From Berkiella_A sp050252335 (GTDB lineage: Bacteria > Pseudomonadota > Gammaproteobacteria > Berkiellales > Berkiellaceae), in NCBI GenBank assembly GCA_050252335.1, contig JBFWLB010000026.1:1-36309 (forward strand): a stretch of 36,309 nt of DNA, in the 5' to 3' direction. This document shows positions 24,620-32,982 of the stretch, one piece after another. The notes under the pieces were generated by a model, which had not been told where the DNA came from, did no database searches, and worked only from the letters and a program-made list of their open reading frames with translations. Position numbers and translations under genes: made by a program. The first letter of the stretch is position 1, and every line of letters starts with the position of its first letter.

Positions 24620-24668
24620 ACTAGCTAGTTTGTCTACTTAAAAAGGTGGCACCGATTCAAGTAGACAA
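24620..24668. promoter_or_regulatory. Inverted repeats between the two clan CD genes
   Basis: A perfect palindrome ACTAGCTAGT (24620-24629) is followed at once by 10-bp inverted arms TTGTCTACTT (24630-24639) and AAGTAGACAA (24659-24668) with a 19-base spacer. They lie after the stop of the upstream gene and before the start of the downstream one. A hairpin in the RNA (attenuator or terminator) or an operator is possible. No T-tract follows on the minus strand. Confidence 0.45.
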
Positions 24669-24703
24669 TGTTAGCCAGAGATTCAGGTGTATCCACACTG
24701 AGC

Positions 24704-26062
24704 TTATATATGCCCTAATTGTTGCCTGCTTCTTAGGGGTTCCAAATCAACTGGAAATCTTTTGCCTAAATCCGTTTTTGGCAAAATAAAAACATCTGTT
24801 TCACCTTCTCTTTTGATGCAGTGTGTAACTCTATTTATTGGAAAGCTCGATTTATCTGGATTGCTCTGAATAGTGTTTGTCACAAGACTATCTGAGCCAC
24901 TCAGCATTCCTTGGTAAAAACCGCGGTAGCCAATCACAGTAATATTCTTATATCCAAGTTCAATCATTTGTTGGTAAAACTTACCGATGACCGATTCTTC
25001 CAGTAATTTTTTCTGGATATCATCGTCTGTACTACAGTCACTTACATCAATATATGCAGCATTACAAACATGGAAATTAAAAATCAAACGTTTTTTAGCT
25101 TTCAAAGTATCTGCCAAATCACAGCTGTGAGCAATATAATCAAATAGATCTGCAACCATGTTAGGCGTGAATCTCTTGTCAGATGACATGGCGCCAATTT
25201 TTTCTGCATTGCCATGACCTGCAAAATGAAATTCTATGGGTGATTGGTTTTCACTTTGAATAGACGCTCTATAGAAGTCAAGTGTATGGCCTGTATGAAT
25301 GCGCTTTGTTAGCGCATCATCTTCAACAGAGATGGGTGGGCGTAGAAAAACAACATTTGGGCAAGCTCTAACAGTACGGCTCTTATGATTTATATATTTC
25401 AAAGTCGTTATGCCACGTTCTAGCAAATCTTGCCATTCGAGATCAATGTCTTTATCAGGATGATATGTGTCATCTGCACCAGGATGCCTTCTTGGCACAT
25501 CAGGATTTCCTAATAACATTACAAATTGGCTCATTCTATTGGTAGTTGGTTTTGTGAATTTTTTCAAACAAGATAAGTCAGAAAATAATTTAAGGTTTGC
25601 CGTTTCTTTGCTTGCCTTTGATTTTTTGAATGAAGGAAGTATAGGGGCAGATGTCGCTGCGATGCATGAGAGGGTGGCATCTGAGTCAGATGTCTTTGTC
25701 TTGATAGGTTTTTTCTTGTTTATGTCAGTATTTTCTTGTTCCCATTCATCTGTGAATATATCTTCCGATGATGCTTCGCCCAGTGCTAAGCTGATTTTTT
25801 CTGGGCTGTCTTGATAGGAGATGACGCTCTCTACATCAAGATTTTCCCAAGAGGGTAAAGATTCGTTGATACTTTCAATTTTTGATGGTTCTGCATCTGT
25901 TTCTAATAGAGTAGTACTAGAAATTATATTTAAGCTATTTTCTGACATGCTTTCTTTTTCTGATGTACAAAGAGGGGTTGATTCAACATCTTTCTTCGCG
26001 ATAGGAGTACGCTTGCTAGTTGGTTTAAGATTTTTTCTCTTTTTCTTATTGAATTGAATCAT
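24704..26062 (-). CDS. Clan CD cysteine-peptidase-like protein with disordered N terminus, paralog 2
   Basis: A 452-residue protein; AGGA lies 8 bases before the ATG. Residues 1-175 are Lys/Ser/Glu-rich and probably disordered. The domain from Met177 (SQFVMLLGNPDVP) has the clan CD dyad: IEFHFAGHG (His283) and LIFNFHVCNAA (Cys333), again exactly 50 residues apart. A shared C-terminal block follows: VIGKFYQQMIELGYKNITVIGYRGFYQ (355-383). It is clearly paralogous to the protein at 23457, with the same order of motifs. The long unstructured N terminus, absent from most catalytic peptidases, could carry a secretion signal, inhibitory propeptide or interaction sites. No signal peptide. Function is inferred from fold motifs only. 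Confidence 0.78.
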   Translation of the reverse strand: MIQFNKKKRKNLKPTSKRTPIAKKDVESTPLCTSEKESMSENSLNIISSTTLLETDAEPSKIESINESLPSWENLDVESVISYQDSPEKISLALGEASSEDIFTDEWEQENTDINKKKPIKTKTSDSDATLSCIAATSAPILPSFKKSKASKETANLKLFSDLSCLKKFTKPTTNRMSQFVMLLGNPDVPRRHPGADDTYHPDKDIDLEWQDLLERGITTLKYINHKSRTVRACPNVVFLRPPISVEDDALTKRIHTGHTLDFYRASIQSENQSPIEFHFAGHGNAEKIGAMSSDKRFTPNMVADLFDYIAHSCDLADTLKAKKRLIFNFHVCNAAYIDVSDCSTDDDIQKKLLEESVIGKFYQQMIELGYKNITVIGYRGFYQGMLSGSDSLVTNTIQSNPDKSSFPINRVTHCIKREGETDVFILPKTDLGKRFPVDLEPLRSRQQLGHI

Positions 26063-26217
26063 AGCGATAATCCTAACAGTTAAAAATAAATTGGCATTAG
26101 TATATACAGAATTAAGTTTTGTTGGCTTAAATTTGATCTTGTAATTACTGCCGGCTGTCGATTTGTTTCATAGAATTAGATAAGAGAGGTTGATTTAGGG
26201 ATAGAGGGTATAATGTG

Positions 26218-26247
26218 CGCTGAGAGCCAAAGATATGGCTCTCAGCG
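26218..26247 (-). terminator. Strong hairpin downstream of the secreted Lys/Glu-rich gene
   Basis: CGCTGAGAGCCA (26218-26229) and TGGCTCTCAGCG (26236-26247) form a perfect 12-bp stem with loop AAGATA, 8 bases past the stop of the minus-strand gene at 26255. No T-tract follows in that direction, so it may stabilise the 3' end or stop transcription only with help. Confidence 0.65.
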
Positions 26248-26254
26248 ATATGGT

Positions 26255-26782
26255 TTATTCACAATAGACAGTAATTTCTTTTTTGCCAGGCAGTGCATTT
26301 CCGTTACATCTGACGTTTGATTTTTCTTGTCCTTCTATGTAAAACAAAGAAATGGCTATATTTTTATCTAATTTTTTATCAAGCAAAAATTGACCTAATT
26401 CATCTGTTTTGACTTCAAATTTTTTGTAAGGTGATTGATATTGATAAATTTGACCTTTAATTTTTTTATTGTTCATATCAAGTTTTTTGCGCGTCTTTTT
26501 GCTATACACAACTTTATAACCCAGCTCTTTCATTTCCGCAGCTTTTAATTCTGCTTCCTTTAATTCAGCCATTTTTAAATCGGCTGCCTTTTGTTCTTCA
26601 GCAGTGAGCGGAACAGCATTTGTTGGATCTTGTGATTGTTGTAACAACATATTATGTTCTAAAAAAATAGTTTGGTTTTCTAATTTTTGTTCTACTTTAG
26701 GCTCCCCTGCTTGAATATTAAGAGAGAAGAATACGAAGCTACAGCTTAAGAAAGCAGTTACTATTTTAACAGGTGCCGACAT
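26255..26782 (-). CDS. Secreted Lys/Glu-rich protein of unknown function
   Basis: The start is supported by AGGGAG seven bases before the ATG. The 175-residue product has a signal peptide (hydrophobic core 6-24, cleavage near IQAG). A charged helical region with a short repeated pattern follows (MAELKEAELKAAEMKELGYK at about 70-89). The C-terminal half is beta-looking (KIKGQIYQYQSPYKKFEVKT, AISLFYIEG) with two cysteines near the end (NVRCNGNA and VYCE) that could pair. No family is recognised. It probably acts in the periplasm or outside the cell. It sits between the clan CD pair and the GG-leader peptide gene. Confidence 0.75.
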   Translation of the reverse strand: MSAPVKIVTAFLSCSFVFFSLNIQAGEPKVEQKLENQTIFLEHNMLLQQSQDPTNAVPLTAEEQKAADLKMAELKEAELKAAEMKELGYKVVYSKKTRKKLDMNNKKIKGQIYQYQSPYKKFEVKTDELGQFLLDKKLDKNIAISLFYIEGQEKSNVRCNGNALPGKKEITVYCE

Positions 26783-26894
26783 AATGAACTCCCTTACAAT
26801 TTTAAAAAAGTAAAAATGACCATTATCTATCGGATGGTGAGCGACTTTGCTTTAGTAAACAGGAGATATTTATTGTTTTTATCGAAAAATTAAG

Positions 26895-26922
26895 CAAAGA
26901 CGTCAAAATTTTGACGTCTTTG
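26895..26922 (-). terminator. Perfect 28-bp palindrome / terminator after the GG-leader gene
   Basis: CAAAGACGTCAAAA and TTTTGACGTCTTTG form a perfect 28-base palindrome, 17 bases past the stop at 26940. On the minus strand it is followed by CTTAATTTTTC, a T-rich run, so it fits a rho-independent terminator for the peptide gene. Confidence 0.75.
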
Positions 26923-26939
26923 AGAAGCGGGTAAAGAAA

Positions 26940-27248
26940 TTACAATAATAGGAGAGGGGCTAATTGTATACCAAGCTCTGCTCCTTGCTTAGATGCTTCG
27001 TAGATTGTGTAAGCTGTTTCGTATAGGACAGCAGCAACAAATCCTACGCTTAAGCCAATACCAGCACCCACGATAGCTTTTAAGACCATTTCAAATGGTT
27101 TAAATACAAGTGCAGCACCTGTCATAGAGCCACTTAATGTATAGAGCATGCCACCCATGGCTCCCAAGCCTGCACCTACTTGTGCCCATATTGTATAGTC
27201 GGTGCCACCACTGACGATATTACATTCATCATATTGTAATGTTCTCAT
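26940..27248 (-). CDS. Double-glycine-leader bacteriocin-like peptide
   Basis: The start at 27248 is supported by AAGGAA six bases upstream; a longer frame from 27272 has no such site. The 102-residue product begins with a 15-residue leader MRTLQYDECNIVSGG of the GG type, cut by C39 peptidase-containing ABC exporters. The mature part (about 87 residues) is rich in Gly and Ala with hydrophobic stretches and GxxxG spacing (VGAGLGAMGGML, IVGAGIGLSVGFVAAVLY). This resembles class II bacteriocins or microcins that insert in membranes. The leader is typical, but no exporter or immunity gene is adjacent. The alternative is a small membrane protein with a chance GG. Confidence 0.7.
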   Translation of the reverse strand: MRTLQYDECNIVSGGTDYTIWAQVGAGLGAMGGMLYTLSGSMTGAALVFKPFEMVLKAIVGAGIGLSVGFVAAVLYETAYTIYEASKQGAELGIQLAPLLLL

Positions 27249-27380
27249 TGTACATTCCTTGTTTGTGGTCATTATACTTGAGACTTTAAGTATAATAGTA
27301 TTCGTTTCGTTGCTGCGAGCAGTTTATCTGAGCGCTTCGCGAAGCAATCCATCTTAAAATGACTAGAATTTATATAGCCA

Positions 27381-27584
27381 TTATGAACGCTCATCCTGTT
27401 CTTCATCAAAATCATAATCGTTGGTATTGAGTTGCCCTTGAGAAGGAATTTTATAAGATTCACTTGCCCATTCACCCAGATCGATCAGTTTGCAGCGTTC
27501 ACTACAAAAAGGTCGAAAAGGATTGCTTTTATCAAATTTTACAGATGCTTTGCAATTGGGGCATGGGTAGGTTTTGCTGTTCAT
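27381..27584 (-). CDS. yacG: DNA gyrase inhibitor YacG, zinc-binding
   Basis: A 67-residue protein with the YacG zinc motif: CPNC at 8-11 and CSERC at 27-31, then KLIDLGEWASESYKIP, a family signature. YacG binds GyrB and inhibits gyrase in E. coli. The tail is acidic (DYDFDEEQDERS). The start overlaps the zapD stop by 4 bases (ATGA). The zapD-yacG-coaE-pilD order is a classic gammaproteobacterial cluster. Confidence 0.95.
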   Translation of the reverse strand: MNSKTYPCPNCKASVKFDKSNPFRPFCSERCKLIDLGEWASESYKIPSQGQLNTNDYDFDEEQDERS

Positions 27585-28357
27585 GATAAGTGGTACACCG
27601 TTAGTTCAAAAGGGATATCTTGTTCTGAAATCTCATAATCTATATTTGTGTCAATAGGTATAAAACGAATATAAACTCTATGTTTGCTGCCACTGATTTC
27701 TGGATATACTTTTAAATTTGCATCATAGCTGATTTTAATAAGTGGGCTTTCGTTAGATGCGCTGAGATTAAGTAAAAATTTTCCTTGATTTGCTATTTCA
27801 CTTTTAGGATATGCGCTTTGACGTATGAGATGTAAGAGTAATAAGAGCATATCTTCAATGGGCGCAAATTCTTCAATCCATTCTGTTAGCATTGTTTGAC
27901 GTGTTAGCGCGTGATTATGATTTGACCAATAGTGCAATAAGGGTACATCAAAGCAAGGATGATGGGGGGATAGGGCACATCTATTTCGAAATTCTTTCAC
28001 AATCTCGTTTTTGAAAAATTGAATTGTTCGTATGTTGAATTCTTTTAGTTTTTTTGAAGATAATTCAATATTTGTGAGTATGCTGTCGAGTGCTATTTTG
28101 TCGACAGAAGGTATTTTCGTGAGGCCTAGTAGATAATGATGATATTTTTCAACTTCATCTAGTAATTCATTTTGATAAGAGGTTCTTTTAAAGAGTTCAG
28201 AAATTTCAATCAGCGCTTGCAAGAATAATTCAAAATCAGCAGGGTGATTCAAATTGATTCTGTCTCTGCTAAATTGGAACAAATGCTCTAAACGAAGCAT
28301 TGTTCTATAGCGCTCAGATATAGGAAATTCGTAGTTCAAAATAGAAGTGTCGTTCAA
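27581..28357 (-). CDS. zapD: Cell division protein ZapD (FtsZ-associated)
   Basis: A 258-residue protein of the ZapD/DUF1342 family, which cross-links FtsZ protofilaments in the divisome. Seen: the start YEFPISERYRTMLRLEHLF (about 9-27), the long helical region up to about 170 (FKNEIVKEFRNRCALSPHHPCFDVPLLHYW), and the C-terminal beta domain (LRQSAYPKSEIANQGKF, then VYIRFI). Its stop overlaps the yacG start. Between this gene and coaE there are 38 bases. Confidence 0.95.
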   Translation of the reverse strand: MNDTSILNYEFPISERYRTMLRLEHLFQFSRDRINLNHPADFELFLQALIEISELFKRTSYQNELLDEVEKYHHYLLGLTKIPSVDKIALDSILTNIELSSKKLKEFNIRTIQFFKNEIVKEFRNRCALSPHHPCFDVPLLHYWSNHNHALTRQTMLTEWIEEFAPIEDMLLLLLHLIRQSAYPKSEIANQGKFLLNLSASNESPLIKISYDANLKVYPEISGSKHRVYIRFIPIDTNIDYEISEQDIPFELTVYHLS

Positions 28358-28395
28358 GGTTTATCCTATGAGTATATTACTTTGGAGAATTGAGG

Positions 28396-29016
28396 TTACT
28401 CAGGTTTTATCAGCTCTTGCGCTTTTTGTAAATATTTTTGATGTAGTAGCTGAACTTCTTGTTTGAGCAGTTTTAAATCTTTGTTATTTAAGAGAATGTC
28501 ATCTGCAATGGCGAGCCTTGCTTCTCGAGAAGCTTGAGAAGCAATTATGTTTTTAATGGTGGCTAAACTACTATTATCGCGTGCCATAGTGCGGTTAATC
28601 TGATGTTCTTCTAGAGTATCAACCAAGAGCACACGATTGACAAAGCTTTTATAGTGCTCAAAATTTTCGACGAGGAGGGGCACTACAATTAAGCAATAAA
28701 GATAGCTCAGGTTGCTAATTTTCTCACTGAGTACTTGTTTGATCTGAGGATGTAGCAAATTCTCTAACCATTTTTTTGCATCCGCATTATGAAAAATAAT
28801 TTCTCTTAGCTTTTTGCGATCGATAGAATGTTTGTCATCTAAAATAGAGCTGCCAAATTTTTGCACAATTGCTTCATAGCAAGGATGATTGATTGCCACA
28901 AGTTCTCGTGCAATCACATCGGTATCAATGATAGGGACACCCAGTGTTGCAAAATAATCGGAGACAGTGCTTTTGCCACTACCGATGCCGCCGGTTAAGG
29001 CAACCACATAAGTCAT
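28396..29016 (-). CDS. coaE: Dephospho-CoA kinase
   Basis: CoaE performs the last step of coenzyme A synthesis, ATP-dependent phosphorylation of the 3'-hydroxyl of dephospho-CoA. The 206-residue protein has the P-loop GGIGSGKS (9-16), the family signature VPIIDTDVIARELV (about 27-40), the CoaE core YLYCLIVVPLLVEN and DTLEEHQINRTMARD. The ATG overlaps the pilD stop by 4 bases (29013-29016), so it is probably cotranslated with pilD. Confidence 0.97.
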   Translation of the reverse strand: MTYVVALTGGIGSGKSTVSDYFATLGVPIIDTDVIARELVAINHPCYEAIVQKFGSSILDDKHSIDRKKLREIIFHNADAKKWLENLLHPQIKQVLSEKISNLSYLYCLIVVPLLVENFEHYKSFVNRVLLVDTLEEHQINRTMARDNSSLATIKNIIASQASREARLAIADDILLNNKDLKLLKQEVQLLHQKYLQKAQELIKPE

Positions 29017-29903
29017 GCGGATATCCCTGAAAAAGCAAAATAATAGTTAGTTATTTTATCGCCATATAAAAAAACTATCCAGCCTGCACTGGCTAAAAAG
29101 GGTCCAAAGGGTATAGGCACATCTTTTTGATGTTTTTTAAGTAATACTAAAGTAATGCCTAAAATCGCACCGATTAGAGAAGAAAATAAGATAATGGGTA
29201 GTAGGCCTTTGATACCTATCCAGGCACCCAACATGGCAAGTAATTTAAAATCACCATAGCCCATCCCTTCTTTGCCTGTGGTGAGCTTAAAAATCCAATA
29301 CAGTGACCACAGTGTGATATAGCCAAGACTGGCGCCTAAAATAGCTTCTGGTAATGTGCAATAAAGGTTTTGTAGATTAAGTAGTAAACCCAACCATAAA
29401 AATGGCAGAGTAATATTATCAGGTAAAATTTGCTGATCATAATCGATCATTGTCAGAGCAATGAGCGCCCAGGTAAATAACAAGGCTGGGAATAATTGAA
29501 TGGTTAAGCCAAAATGATAAGCCGTGAATATCGATAAGACGGCGGTCAATATTTCAATCAATGGATAACGTATGGAAATAGGAGTCTGACAGTTTCTGCA
29601 TTTTCCACCTAAGAACAGATAACTGAGAATGGGAATATTATCAACGGCTCTCACTGTATGTTTACATGTAGGGCAGTGTGAGCGTGGTACAAGTAAGTTA
29701 AAGCTTTTTTCCTCAGAAGTGGAAGCAGGGATTGTAATATTATGAGTTTCGGATAAGAAATTTTTACATTGATTGAACCAATCTTGTTGCAAAATAATAG
29801 GTAAGCGCACAATCACGACATTCAAAAAGCTACCAACAATAAGGCCGAGCAGGCAAATAAAGAATAAAAACAAGATAGGAGATAGCGAAAGCATTTCTAG
29901 CAT
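29013..29903 (-). CDS. pilD: Prepilin peptidase / N-methyltransferase PilD
   Basis: A polytopic inner-membrane aspartic peptidase that removes type IV prepilin leaders and methylates the new N terminus. The start MLEMLSLSPI (29903) is chosen because a longer frame to 29975 would run into pilC; it gives 296 residues. The N-terminal methylase-type region has GSFLNVVIVRLP and the zinc Cys pairs CPTC and CRNC. The active-site aspartates are in TMIDYDQQILPD and GMGYGDFKLLAMLGAW. All features of an active enzyme are present. It follows pilC with a 22-base gap. Confidence 0.96.
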   Translation of the reverse strand: MLEMLSLSPILFLFFICLLGLIVGSFLNVVIVRLPIILQQDWFNQCKNFLSETHNITIPASTSEEKSFNLLVPRSHCPTCKHTVRAVDNIPILSYLFLGGKCRNCQTPISIRYPLIEILTAVLSIFTAYHFGLTIQLFPALLFTWALIALTMIDYDQQILPDNITLPFLWLGLLLNLQNLYCTLPEAILGASLGYITLWSLYWIFKLTTGKEGMGYGDFKLLAMLGAWIGIKGLLPIILFSSLIGAILGITLVLLKKHQKDVPIPFGPFLASAGWIVFLYGDKITNYYFAFSGISA

Positions 29904-29925
29904 GATTTTCTTGTCCAAAAATAAA

Positions 29926-31164
29926 TTAGATAACGGATCCCATCTTGAAAATCGGCAGATACATAGCGATAACAAGACCGCCCACTAGGACGCCTAAGAT
30001 AGCCATGATGAGTGGCTCCAGTAAGCTGCTGAGTCCATCTACAGCGGCATCTACTTCTTCTTCATAAATGTTGGCTACTTTGCCTAACATGCTATCTAAT
30101 GAACCAGATTCTTCACCAATGGCGACCATTTGAATCACCATATTGGGGAAAATATTAGTATTTCGCATGGCTTGCTGTACTTGGGCACCTGTAGACACTT
30201 CTTCTTTAATTTGTAAAACAGCCTCTGTGTATAAAATATTGCCCGTTGCACCAGCCACGGAATCTAGAGCTTCTACCAAAGGTACACCCGCAGCAAAGGT
30301 GGTTGAAAGTGTGCGAGCATATCGAGCCACAGCGGCTTTATGAAGGATATTCCCAATAATAGGGAGTTTCAAGATCATTTTATCTAGCGCTCTTTGTACG
30401 ATAACAGAACGTCTTTTTGCGACTACAAATGCCCAAATAAAGCAGCCAAAAGCACCAGATATTATCCACCACCAAGCTTGCACAAATTCTGATAATTTAA
30501 TGACAAATTGAGTGAAAACAGGTAAATCTGCGCCAAATCCTTTAAAAAGCTCTTCAAATTGTGGTACAACAAATATTAATAAAATAGCTGTTACAATCAG
30601 CGCAACGACCATCACTGCTGTAGGGTAAAATAAAGCTTTTTTAACTTTACGTTTGATGGATTCTGATTTTTCTTTGTAAGTAGCCACTCTATCAAGCATG
30701 GTTTCTAAAGCACCCGATGCCTCACCAGCAGAGACAAGATTACAAAAGAGTTTATCGAATTCTTTTGGGTGTTGTTTTAGAGCATCAGAAAAAGAACGAC
30801 CTTCTTCTACATCACTTTTTATTTTAAGTACCAATGCGCGTACAGAAGGGTTGTCTGTACCTTTTGCAACGATATCAAAAGATTGTACTAAGGGGACGCC
30901 CGCAGACATCATGGTAGCCATTTGACGGCTAAAATAGGCTATGTCCGTTGCTGATATCTTCTTTTTGCCGCCAATTAAAATAGGTTTTGCTAATTTTTTG
31001 ACTTTGACAGGCGTAAGGCCTTGTCTTATCAAATCCGCTTTGGCGAGAGGCATGGATAAGGCAATGACTTCACCTGTGACTTTATGCCCTTGCTGATTCT
31101 TGCATTCATATTTGAATGTTCTTAGATTTTTGCTGAGTTCCTTTTTTTTTGCGACTGCGACCAT
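29926..31164 (-). CDS. pilC: Type IV pilus inner-membrane platform protein PilC
   Basis: A 412-residue protein with the two T2SF/GspF domains (about 75-198 and 278-400). The typical block FSRQMATMMSAGVPLVQSFD occurs in the first and YARTLSTTFAAGVPLVEALD in the second. Three TM helices are seen at about 178-200, 228-248 and 384-404. PilC is the platform on which PilB acts during pilus assembly. The start ATG is two bases after the pilB stop (order pilB-pilC-pilD), indicating an operon. Confidence 0.97.
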   Translation of the reverse strand: MVAVAKKKELSKNLRTFKYECKNQQGHKVTGEVIALSMPLAKADLIRQGLTPVKVKKLAKPILIGGKKKISATDIAYFSRQMATMMSAGVPLVQSFDIVAKGTDNPSVRALVLKIKSDVEEGRSFSDALKQHPKEFDKLFCNLVSAGEASGALETMLDRVATYKEKSESIKRKVKKALFYPTAVMVVALIVTAILLIFVVPQFEELFKGFGADLPVFTQFVIKLSEFVQAWWWIISGAFGCFIWAFVVAKRRSVIVQRALDKMILKLPIIGNILHKAAVARYARTLSTTFAAGVPLVEALDSVAGATGNILYTEAVLQIKEEVSTGAQVQQAMRNTNIFPNMVIQMVAIGEESGSLDSMLGKVANIYEEEVDAAVDGLSSLLEPLIMAILGVLVGGLVIAMYLPIFKMGSVI

Positions 31165-31166
31165 GA

Positions 31167-32888
31167 TTAATCCTTGGTGACTCTATTAACTTCTTCTAAA
31201 CTGGTGATGCCAAGTTTGACTTTGTTTAAGCCTGCGCGTCTTAAAGTATGTACACCTTCTTTAATCATTTGTTCTTGAATCTGAATAGCATTTCCACCTT
31301 CCATAATAATACGGCCAATGGCACTGGTGACAGGCATTACTTCATATAAACCCACGCGACCTTTATAGCCTTGATTACAGTGTTCACAGCCTTTAGGCTC
31401 GTAAATAACAATGTTTTCATGGAGTTCATCTTCATTAAAACCAATTTCTAATAAAGCATCGTTAGGTACTTCTCTTATCTGCTTGCACTCTTTGCAAAGC
31501 CTGCGTGCTAATCGTTGTGCGATAATCAGTGTGACAGAGGTTGCAAGATTAAAAGCAGGCACACCCATATTGATCATTCGAGTGAGTGTTTCAGGCGCAC
31601 TGTTAGTGTGCAAGGTCGAGAGTACCATATGACCTGTTTGAGCAGCTTTTACAGCAATTTCTGCTGTTTCTAAGTCTCTAATTTCACCCACCATGATAAT
31701 ATCTGGATCTTGGCGTAAAAAGGCTCTTAAGGCGCTTGAGAATTGTAAACCTGCTTTGGGATTAATATTGACTTGATTAATACCAGGTAAATTTATTTCT
31801 ACCGGGTCTTCTGCGGTTGAAATATTGACTTCTGAGGTATTTAAGATGTTAAGTGCGGTATATAAGGAGACGGTTTTACCACTCCCTGTTGGACCTGTCA
31901 CCAAAACCATGCCTTGTGGTTTATGTATGGAATTCAAAAAATGTGCCTTTTGGATTTCATCATAGCCAAGGGCATCAATGCCCAATTTGGCGCTGGAAGG
32001 ATCTAAAATTCTCATCACGACCTTCTCGCCAAACAAAGTAGGGCAGGTGCTGACACGAAAATCAATGGCACGATTTTTGGAAAGTTTCATTTTGAAGCGA
32101 CCATCTTGAGGAACACGGCGTTCTGAAATATCCAGTCTAGACATTACTTTTAATCGTGCTGCGAGCCTAGGCGCTAAATTAACAGGCGGTGTGGCAAACT
32201 CTGATAGAATACCGTCTTGTCTTAAACGAACGCGATACATTTTTTCATAAGGCTCAAAATGAATATCAGAAGCCCCTTTATTAATAGCATCGACCAATAC
32301 TTTGTTTACAAATCGTACAATGGGGGCATCATCTACATCTGAACCGATACCATCCTCGTCTTTTAAGTCATCATCATTGGTTGATGAGATATCTAATGAA
32401 TCGAGATCGGCATCTTCAAAACTTGAAAGAGTAGAAGATTCTTGTTCTGATAATATTTTTTCGATGATTTCAACTAAAATGGACTCATCGACCAGAATAG
32501 CTTCTGTGCTGATGCCGGTGTGGAATTTAAATTCATCCAAAGCTTGTAAATTTGTCGGATCAGACAGTGCAACATAGAGTCGATTTCCTCTTTTTAAGAT
32601 AGGCAAAGCATGATGTTGTCGAATGAGTTTTTCACTGACAATATCCTTGGGTAGCATCTCTAAATCCATGGTGCGTAAATCAAATAAAGGATCGCCAAAT
32701 CCTCGCGAGGCAGTTCTTGCGATCGCGCTACTTGCGAGTATTTTATTTTCAACCAAGTAGGAAACAAAAGGCTGCTTTTTTTTACGGCTATTTTCGATAG
32801 CTAATGTTGCAGCTTCTTGAGTGATTAATTGCTCTTCAACAAGCTTTCTGGCTAAACCACTTAAATTCAACATTTTGTTATTCGTCAT
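31167..32888 (-). CDS. pilB: Type IV pilus assembly ATPase PilB
   Basis: A 573-residue hexameric ATPase that powers pilus extension. The N-terminal MshEN-like domains cover about 1-150. The catalytic core has Walker A GPTGSGKT (332-339), the Asp box STAEDPVEI, Walker B DPDIIMVGEIRD (395-406) and a His box TGHMVLSTLHTN. A zinc motif Cys465/Cys468 with Cys501/Cys504 is intact. A 94-bp gap separates the gene from the flippase-like gene upstream. Met6 is a possible alternative start. Confidence 0.97.
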   Translation of the reverse strand: MTNNKMLNLSGLARKLVEEQLITQEAATLAIENSRKKKQPFVSYLVENKILASSAIARTASRGFGDPLFDLRTMDLEMLPKDIVSEKLIRQHHALPILKRGNRLYVALSDPTNLQALDEFKFHTGISTEAILVDESILVEIIEKILSEQESSTLSSFEDADLDSLDISSTNDDDLKDEDGIGSDVDDAPIVRFVNKVLVDAINKGASDIHFEPYEKMYRVRLRQDGILSEFATPPVNLAPRLAARLKVMSRLDISERRVPQDGRFKMKLSKNRAIDFRVSTCPTLFGEKVVMRILDPSSAKLGIDALGYDEIQKAHFLNSIHKPQGMVLVTGPTGSGKTVSLYTALNILNTSEVNISTAEDPVEINLPGINQVNINPKAGLQFSSALRAFLRQDPDIIMVGEIRDLETAEIAVKAAQTGHMVLSTLHTNSAPETLTRMINMGVPAFNLATSVTLIIAQRLARRLCKECKQIREVPNDALLEIGFNEDELHENIVIYEPKGCEHCNQGYKGRVGLYEVMPVTSAIGRIIMEGGNAIQIQEQMIKEGVHTLRRAGLNKVKLGITSLEEVNRVTKD

Positions 32889-32982
32889 AGGTCATACTGC
32901 ACTTTGGTTAATCTACTTTGTTAAGCTAAAATTCATCAGCTGTGACTCTATTAATATTAGTCAAGCTTCTGGGATCATGCCG

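Noticed and set aside
25467..26057. Two plus-strand frames antisense to the second clan CD gene
   Set aside because: They are antisense shadows of the low-complexity N-terminal region, without ribosome-binding sites or recognisable domains.
27272..27475. Minus-strand open frame of 67 codons overlapping yacG
   Set aside because: It lies in another frame of yacG, lacks a ribosome-binding site and shows no motif. yacG itself has firm zinc and family signatures.
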